A DNA stretch of 64,000 nt from the NCBI GenBank assembly GCA_002305725.1, contig DBQM01000037.1, forward strand, positions 3,579-67,578, given 5' to 3'. Position 1 is the stretch's first letter. The number at the start of each line of letters is the position of its first letter. The notes beneath the pieces were generated by a model. The model was not told the DNA's origin and searched no databases. It was given only the letters and a program-made list of their open reading frames with translations. The position numbers and the translations under genes were made by a program. Origin of the DNA: Ruminococcus sp. UBA1394. Its GTDB lineage: Bacteria; Bacillota; Clostridia; Oscillospirales; Ruminococcaceae. Below are positions 58,819 to 64,000 of the stretch, piece by piece.

Positions 58819-61220
58819 TATAATATTTCCTCAAGTTTTTTTCTTATCTGTGCATTTCGTTTTGTATAGTCAATGTTCATAGGCTTGATTTTTCCGTCTG
58901 CAAAGTCATACATACCCTGAAGTATTCCCTCTGTGCTGTCTTCAACAAGGTGACCGCCGAATTCTCTGAAATAGCCTCCCGGTCCGTGGATATCGGTTGA
59001 GAATGCAGGCTTTCCGAGAGAATCTGCTTCGTGGAGAACCATAGGCAATCCCTCATAGAATGACGATATGATAAACAAGTCACACTTTTTCAGGATAGGC
59101 ATAGGGTTCTTTACAGATTTGATAAGGACGATATCTTCCCAGCAGTCTGTTTCTCTTGCGTGCTGTATGGTCTTGTTGTATAAAACACCCAGACCGCCGA
59201 TAATTATAAGGCTTGAATCGGGGTAGTCCTTATGGAATTCTGCAAAGGCGTCGATAAGACGGAAGTGTCCCTTTTCCGGTGAAAAGCGTCCAATAGTAAT
59301 AAACTTCATTCCCGGCTTATTAAGGATATGGTTTACTCCGTCCGGGTGAGGACAGAAAATCTCAGTATCCTTCTGGAATTCTATCGGCATATTTCCCTTC
59401 ATTACAACAGCTTCATGGTTATGGAAATTGTTCATTACCATGATATTGTCTTTTCTTCCGCTGATTGTATAAGTCGGTTCAACAATATCAACTGATACAG
59501 GAAGAACATGGTCGCAGACATTGTATGTCCATTTCAGAAGGTGTATATTCTGATTGTTTCTTGTTTCGATTTCCTGTATCATGTCATTGTGGACAAAAAC
59601 AGTTTTTGTGGCGTCAAACTGGGTAAGCATACCAAGAATAGTGTTTTCATAGCCGCCGTAATGAATGACGTGCCTGAATTTCAAGCCATAGAAATGCTTT
59701 TTGATTTCTCTTGCGTATGCCTCAGCCATTCCCTTTTTATACTTTTCCTTTTCCTTGCCTTTTCTGAGGAAATTTTTATGACAATGGTCTGTTTTGAAAT
59801 CAAATGTTATCTCACTGCTTATCGGGATTACACCTACATTTTCAGGGATAACCTCTGTTCTTGACGGGTCTTCTCTGAGAAGTGCTTCTCTGAAAGCGAG
59901 ATAATAGTTGTTCTTGGAGAGGTCTATGTTGTCAAGGACTGAGAGAAGCGCTGTTGTAATACCGTTCTTAGCAAGGTTTCCTGCAAAGATAAGCACGTTG
60001 TCCTTGCCGTTTGGTATAAGCTTTTCTTCGTTTGTAACAGGCTTGTCCAGAAATACTCTTTCGCATATTTTCTTGACTGCATCCGGGTTATCGTATGTGC
60101 AGTATTGTTTTATAAATTCGCTGTCATCATAGTTTTTCGGAGTGTTTATAGCCTCAACAAGCTCATCAATCGTATCAGCCTGAGGGAAAGGAAGTTCGTC
60201 AAGTGAAACGTAAACACCACGGTTTTCAAAATATTCTTCCTTGTCATAAGTGTAAAGAATTATCTTTCTGCGTGAGTTTGCAAAGTCATAGAAAACGCTG
60301 GAATAGTCTGTTATCAGCGTATCAGCCATGTTCAGTATCTCATAGTATTCATATCCCGACGGGAAAGCTCTGATATGCTTATACTTATCATCCTCGAATT
60401 CCAGTTTCATAAGCGGATGATATTTTACATACATAAGCTGGTTATCGTTAAGACGTCCGTCCATTTCTTCGAGAAATGCGTTGGTTTCTTCCAGTACTGA
60501 ATCAACGGCGTATTTGTTGACCTGTCCTCTCCATGTAGGCATATAAACGATAATTTCCTTGTCGTTAATACCGAAGTTCTTTCTGAGATCCTCACGTCTT
60601 TGGTCATTGAAAAATACGGAGTTTCTCGGATATCCCTCGTTGAGAATAGTTGCCTTGCAGAGATTCTGCAGCATATATGCGCTGACCATTTTTTCCTTCA
60701 TATATTCATTAGGAAAGAGAAGATAATCGCTGAAAACAAGGTTTCTCATAACATTGCCCATGTTATAGACTTCATTTTTAACATCACGGCCCATATTTTT
60801 CAGCGGTGTGCCATGCCAGGTGTTTAATATTATCTGACCTTCCTTTTTTATGAATCTTCTTGGAAAGGATGTATCATTTACAAGATATTTTGCTTTTGAA
60901 AGGTATTTATAATAATGCAGAGATTCTTCCCTCAGAAATTTTACTCTTTTTATCCCGTACTTGGAAAGCATACTTCTTACGTTTTCTGCCATAAACGGTT
61001 TTGCAGGCACGCAGAGCTTCAGATGCTTGTATGCAGGATTTTCTGAAAGTTCCTTTGCAATATAAAGGATATTTCCTGCCATATCAGAACCGTTTCGGGA
61101 TTCAAGGAAAACCATATTCTTATTTATTTTTGATTTCTGATATATTCCGTAATATACACTGAACCATATTCGTGATTTAAGTTTGTTGATAAACTTTTTT
61201 ACTGGATTCTTTTTTGCCAT
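58818..61220 (-). CDS. CDP-glycerol glycerophosphotransferase fused to a GT4 glycosyltransferase
   Basis: The 800-residue protein joins two domains. Residues ~20-400 are a TagF/TagB-like CDP-glycerol glycerophosphotransferase (NTWHGTPLKNMGRD near 132, PTWRG near 228, HPLM near 268, DYSSVFYDFANS near 306). Residues ~410-800 are a GT-B family 4 glycosyltransferase (TIGRFSPEKGHFRLI near 635, EGLPMVLHEADSLG near 725 with the E-x7-E motif). It could add glycerol phosphate and then a sugar during teichoic-acid-like polymer synthesis at the inner membrane face. AGGAGG precedes the ATG; tagD lies upstream. Confidence 0.9.
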   Translation of the reverse strand: MAKKNPVKKFINKLKSRIWFSVYYGIYQKSKINKNMVFLESRNGSDMAGNILYIAKELSENPAYKHLKLCVPAKPFMAENVRSMLSKYGIKRVKFLREESLHYYKYLSKAKYLVNDTSFPRRFIKKEGQIILNTWHGTPLKNMGRDVKNEVYNMGNVMRNLVFSDYLLFPNEYMKEKMVSAYMLQNLCKATILNEGYPRNSVFFNDQRREDLRKNFGINDKEIIVYMPTWRGQVNKYAVDSVLEETNAFLEEMDGRLNDNQLMYVKYHPLMKLEFEDDKYKHIRAFPSGYEYYEILNMADTLITDYSSVFYDFANSRRKIILYTYDKEEYFENRGVYVSLDELPFPQADTIDELVEAINTPKNYDDSEFIKQYCTYDNPDAVKKICERVFLDKPVTNEEKLIPNGKDNVLIFAGNLAKNGITTALLSVLDNIDLSKNNYYLAFREALLREDPSRTEVIPENVGVIPISSEITFDFKTDHCHKNFLRKGKEKEKYKKGMAEAYAREIKKHFYGLKFRHVIHYGGYENTILGMLTQFDATKTVFVHNDMIQEIETRNNQNIHLLKWTYNVCDHVLPVSVDIVEPTYTISGRKDNIMVMNNFHNHEAVVMKGNMPIEFQKDTEIFCPHPDGVNHILNKPGMKFITIGRFSPEKGHFRLIDAFAEFHKDYPDSSLIIIGGLGVLYNKTIQHARETDCWEDIVLIKSVKNPMPILKKCDLFIISSFYEGLPMVLHEADSLGKPAFSTDIHGPGGYFREFGGHLVEDSTEGILQGMYDFADGKIKPMNIDYTKRNAQIRKKLEEIL

Positions 61221-61312
61221 TTGCTGATTCCTCCGAAATTATAGATCAAAACTCTCTTTATATACAGTCAGTACCGCATATATCAATAAGCGGTGAAGGC
61301 AAAAGCTGTATA

Positions 61313-61699
61313 TTATTTCAGGTCTTTTTTTATCTGTGTTGTGGAAATTTCCGGTGTTCTCGGAAGATAGACAACTTCACAGTATTCTTTAAGAAAATCA
61401 AATTTTCCTGTCCAGTCATCGCCCATTACAAAAGTATCTACTTTGAATTCCTTTACATCGTCTATCTTCTGTTCCCAGTTTTCCTCCGGAATAACAAGAT
61501 CAACGTATCTTACAGCCTCAAGCAGACGCTTTCTCTGCTCATAGGTGAAGTAGCATTTTTTCTGCTTGGAATTCCAGTTGAACTCGTCTGTTGAAAGTGC
61601 TACTATAAGGTAGTCACCAAGCGCCTTTGCACGCTGGAGCAGATTTATATGACCGTAATGGAGCAGGTCGAATGTCCCGTAAGTAATAATTTTTTTCAT
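61313..61699 (-). CDS. tagD: Glycerol-3-phosphate cytidylyltransferase TagD
   Basis: The 128-residue enzyme makes CDP-glycerol, the donor for the neighbouring transferase. It has TYGTFDLLHYGHINLL (HxGH) near residue 6, RVxxV-type RYVDLVIPE near 62 and ISTTQIKK near 118. I chose the ATG at 61699; the open frame extends 32 codons upstream without conservation. A weak CGGA site precedes it. Together they form a minimal glycerol-phosphate polymer module. Confidence 0.93.
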   Translation of the reverse strand: MKKIITYGTFDLLHYGHINLLQRAKALGDYLIVALSTDEFNWNSKQKKCYFTYEQRKRLLEAVRYVDLVIPEENWEQKIDDVKEFKVDTFVMGDDWTGKFDFLKEYCEVVYLPRTPEISTTQIKKDLK

Positions 61700-61859
61700 G
61701 TTCCGTACCTCGGTTAAATTTAAATAAAAAATAAGCAAAATAATTGTAAAGTCATGTGAGCACAGCTTTACATTATAAATTTCAGTATAACTCATATTTT
61801 AATTTTTGTCAAGAAATTTTGTATTTCTTCAAAAAAATATCAGATAACGTCATTAGTTA

Positions 61860-61888
61860 TTGATTTTTCTCTGAAAATATTATATACT
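61860..61888 (+). promoter_or_regulatory. Promoter of dapF-dapL
   Basis: TTGATT and TATACT are 17 bases apart, about 48 bases before the dapF start. No lysine riboswitch fits in the short leader. Confidence 0.6.
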
Positions 61889-61935
61889 TATAAAGGCAAA
61901 TTAATAACAAAAGTCTTTTAAAAGGAGAGATTCAG

Positions 61936-62781
61936 TTGAGATTTACAAAAATGCATGGTATAGGCAATGATTATATCTATGTCAACTGCTTTGAGGAAAA
62001 GGTTGAAAATCCTGAACAGGTTTCAATTTATGTCAGTGACCGCCATAAGGGAATCGGCTCGGACGGACTGGTTCTTATCATGCCGTCGGACAAGGCTGAT
62101 TTCAGAATGAGGATATTCAATGCTGACGGTTCTGAGGCTATGATGTGCGGAAACGCAACAAGATGTATCGGAAAATATGTTTATGACAAAGGTCTTACGC
62201 AGAAAACGGAAATAACTCTTGAAACAAATTCCGGTATCAAGCACCTTAAACTGTTTCCTGAAAACGGAAAGGTTGAATACGTTGAAGTTGATATGGGAAA
62301 AGCTGTTCTTGTACCAAAGGATATCCCTGTAAATTCTGACAAGGAAAGATTTATTTCCGAGCCTGTTGAGGTTGACGGAAAGGAATATAAGATCACCTGC
62401 GTTTCAATGGGAAATCCTCATGCCATTGTTTATCTTGACGGAATAAATGAGCTTGACCTTGAAAAAATAGGTCCTTCCTTTGAAAATCATGCCCTTTTTC
62501 CGGACAGAATAAACACAGAGTTTATCGAAGTAAAGGACAGCCGGAATCTCAACATGAGAGTATGGGAAAGAGGAAGCGGGGAGACTTTTGCCTGCGGTAC
62601 GGGCGCCTGTGCGTCAGTTGTTTCCTCTGTTCTCAACGGTTTCTGCAGGAATGATGAGGAAGTTACCGTTCATTTAAGAGGCGGCGACCTCAGAATAACC
62701 TACTGCACAGACGGTACGGTTATCATGAAAGGTCCGGCAGCGCTTATCTGTGACGGTGATATTGATGTAAGCCATATTTAG
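61936..62781 (+). CDS. dapF: Diaminopimelate epimerase DapF
   Basis: The 281-residue enzyme turns LL- into meso-diaminopimelate for lysine and peptidoglycan. Both active-site cysteines are present, in MMCGNATRC (~75) and FACGTGACA (~217). The N-terminal FTKMHGIGNDYIYV is typical. The start is TTG at 61936, eight bases after AAGGAGAG. dapL follows after 17 bases, so the two last diaminopimelate steps are co-transcribed. Confidence 0.96.
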   Translation: MRFTKMHGIGNDYIYVNCFEEKVENPEQVSIYVSDRHKGIGSDGLVLIMPSDKADFRMRIFNADGSEAMMCGNATRCIGKYVYDKGLTQKTEITLETNSGIKHLKLFPENGKVEYVEVDMGKAVLVPKDIPVNSDKERFISEPVEVDGKEYKITCVSMGNPHAIVYLDGINELDLEKIGPSFENHALFPDRINTEFIEVKDSRNLNMRVWERGSGETFACGTGACASVVSSVLNGFCRNDEEVTVHLRGGDLRITYCTDGTVIMKGPAALICDGDIDVSHI

Positions 62782-62798
62782 TAAAGGAGTATATATAA

Positions 62799-63995
62799 AT
62801 GACAAAAGTAAATAAGAATTTTGAAAATCTTGTTCCGAGTTACCTTTTTGCTGAGATAGCAAAGAGAGTAAACGACTTTGTAAAGGCAAATCCCGACAAA
62901 AAGGTCATAAGACTTGGTATCGGTGACGTTACACTTCCTCTTGCACCTGTTGTTGTTGACGCAATGAAAAAAGGCTGCGACGAGCTTGGTGTAAAGGAAA
63001 CCTTCAAGGGTTATCCGGACTATGAGGGATATGCGTTTCTGAGAGAGGCAATTTCCGGATATTACAAAAGATTTGGCACAGAAGTTTCTGCTGACGAAAT
63101 TCTGGTAAATGACGGTGCAAAGAGCGACGCCGGAAACATCGGCGACATTTTCTCAGAGGATAACGTAGTTCTGGTTACAGACCCTGTTTATCCGGTTTAC
63201 GTTGACTCAAATATTATGGCTGGAAGAAAGATTCTTTATGCTGACGGTACAGAGGAAAACGGCTTCTGCGCAATGCCGGACAATTCAGTAAAGGCTGATA
63301 TTATCTACCTCTGCTCACCTAACAATCCGACAGGTGCGTGCTACACAAAGGAACAGCTCAAGGCATGGGTGGACTACGCAAATGCAAACAATGCACTTAT
63401 CATCTATGACGCTGCATACGAGGCATTTATCACTGAGGACAATATTCCGAGAAGTATCATGCAGATAGAGGGCGCAAGAACCTGCGCAATTGAAATGTGC
63501 TCACTTTCAAAGACTGCCGGATTTACAGGTACAAGATGCGGTTACACAGTAATTCCTAAGGAGCTGGAGCTTGACGGTACTAACATTTACAAGCTCTGGT
63601 ACAGAAGACTTTCCACAAAGTTCAACGGCGTATCATATCCTGTTCAGTGTGCTGCTGCTGCTGTATTCACAGAAGAAGGACAGAAGCAGATAAAGGAGAA
63701 CATTTCATATTATCAGGAAAACGCAAAGATCATTGCAAAGACAATGGATGAACTTGGAATCAAGTACACAGGCGGCGTAAACTCACCATATATCTGGCTG
63801 AAGTGTCCTGACAACATGGGCAGCTGGGAATTTTTCGATTATCTCCTCAACAACATTTATGTTGTAGGTACTCCGGGCGAGGGATTCGGCAAGAACGGTG
63901 CAGGCTGGTTCAGACTGACTTCATTCGGCGACAGGGAAAACACAATCGAGGCTATGGAAAGACTTAAAGGTTTAATGGCAACACCGCACAATTAA
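62799..63995 (+). CDS. dapL: LL-diaminopimelate aminotransferase DapL
   Basis: The 398-residue class I/II PLP enzyme makes LL-diaminopimelate directly from tetrahydrodipicolinate, bypassing the acyl steps. It shows VNDGAKSDAGNI near 107, SPNNPTGA near 173 and the PLP Lys in SLSKTAGFTGTRCGY near 236. AAGGAG precedes the ATG and the gene is complete five bases before the window end. Its presence beside dapF defines the DapL variant of the lysine pathway. Confidence 0.96.
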   Translation: MTKVNKNFENLVPSYLFAEIAKRVNDFVKANPDKKVIRLGIGDVTLPLAPVVVDAMKKGCDELGVKETFKGYPDYEGYAFLREAISGYYKRFGTEVSADEILVNDGAKSDAGNIGDIFSEDNVVLVTDPVYPVYVDSNIMAGRKILYADGTEENGFCAMPDNSVKADIIYLCSPNNPTGACYTKEQLKAWVDYANANNALIIYDAAYEAFITEDNIPRSIMQIEGARTCAIEMCSLSKTAGFTGTRCGYTVIPKELELDGTNIYKLWYRRLSTKFNGVSYPVQCAAAAVFTEEGQKQIKENISYYQENAKIIAKTMDELGIKYTGGVNSPYIWLKCPDNMGSWEFFDYLLNNIYVVGTPGEGFGKNGAGWFRLTSFGDRENTIEAMERLKGLMATPHN

Positions 63996-64000
63996 CGGCT

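Noticed and set aside
61800..61935. Lysine riboswitch before dapF
   Set aside because: The leader from the predicted start is only about 45 bases, too short for the riboswitch, and shows no matching motif.

Overview
The window reads as chromosomal DNA of a spore-forming, fermentative Clostridia member of the Ruminococcus type (inferred from gene content, not proven). The pointers are a monomeric [FeFe] hydrogenase, a glgB-glgC-glgD-glgA glycogen cluster with the Firmicutes-type GlgC/GlgD pair, the LL-diaminopimelate aminotransferase route (dapF-dapL), sporulation genes (spoIIE, spoVG, bofA), a DUF4321 protein and a pyrB fused to the zinc domain of PyrI. Most genes have strong AGGAGG-type ribosome sites and many have near-consensus sigma-A promoters with 17-base spacers. 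No phage, plasmid, CRISPR or complete insertion sequence is seen.

Layout: 1-2.4 kb has the end of the hydrogenase gene, a dCMP deaminase gene and several dispersed repeats. 2.4-5.6 kb has ksgA and spoIIE. 5.8-11.7 kb is the glycogen cluster. 11.75-12.4 kb is a nested inverted-repeat block. 12.4-17.1 kb has queH, a cell-wall amidase, an FNT-family channel, tRNA-Pro, a small CX5R phosphatase-like protein and rmuC. 17.3-19.6 kb is a divergent AraC regulator/GH43 pair around a 27-base palindrome. 19.7-23.9 kb is an operon asnB-HD protein-pyrB-cobO. 24.1-28.5 kb has envelope proteins, three tRNAs and a methyltransferase. 28.6-33 kb is a heterodimeric ABC exporter whose upstream region keeps LytTR-type binding repeats, next to truncated remnants of a LytTR-family response regulator and a four-helix-bundle gene. 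33.3-36.7 kb is an A+T-rich CDP-3,6-dideoxysugar cassette (rfbF, rfbG, rfbH) flanked by two copies of an unknown terminator-ended element. 37-41.5 kb has a DUF3298 lipoprotein and the hisS/aspS pair. 41.6-47.9 kb has mgsA with altered active-site residues, minD, mrdA and mreDCB. 48-53.7 kb has DUF4321, dut, a U32 peptidase, zapA, lexA, murC and spoVG. 53.8-61.7 kb has a Nudix hydrolase, YfhO, YfcE, three unrecognised small genes with bofA, a teichoic-acid polymerase/glycosyltransferase fusion and tagD. 61.9-64 kb is dapF-dapL.

Functionally the window is rich in cell-envelope and cell-shape work: elongasome (MreBCD, PBP2), division (ZapA, MinD), peptidoglycan precursors (MurC, DapF, DapL), teichoic-acid-like and dideoxysugar surface polymers, a spore-type amidase and sporulation regulators.

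The least explained material is non-coding. A ~130-bp three-hairpin repeat occurs in four copies plus a deletion remnant. A MITE-like element with TTAAGGCAA termini occurs as 180-, 79- and 77-bp versions, one of them apparently inserted in a copy of the first repeat. A ~110-bp terminator-ended unit flanks the dideoxysugar cassette. A ~540-bp block is built of two concentric inverted repeats. The decayed LytTR locus and the MgsA homologue lacking canonical catalytic residues are the most interesting protein-level observations.
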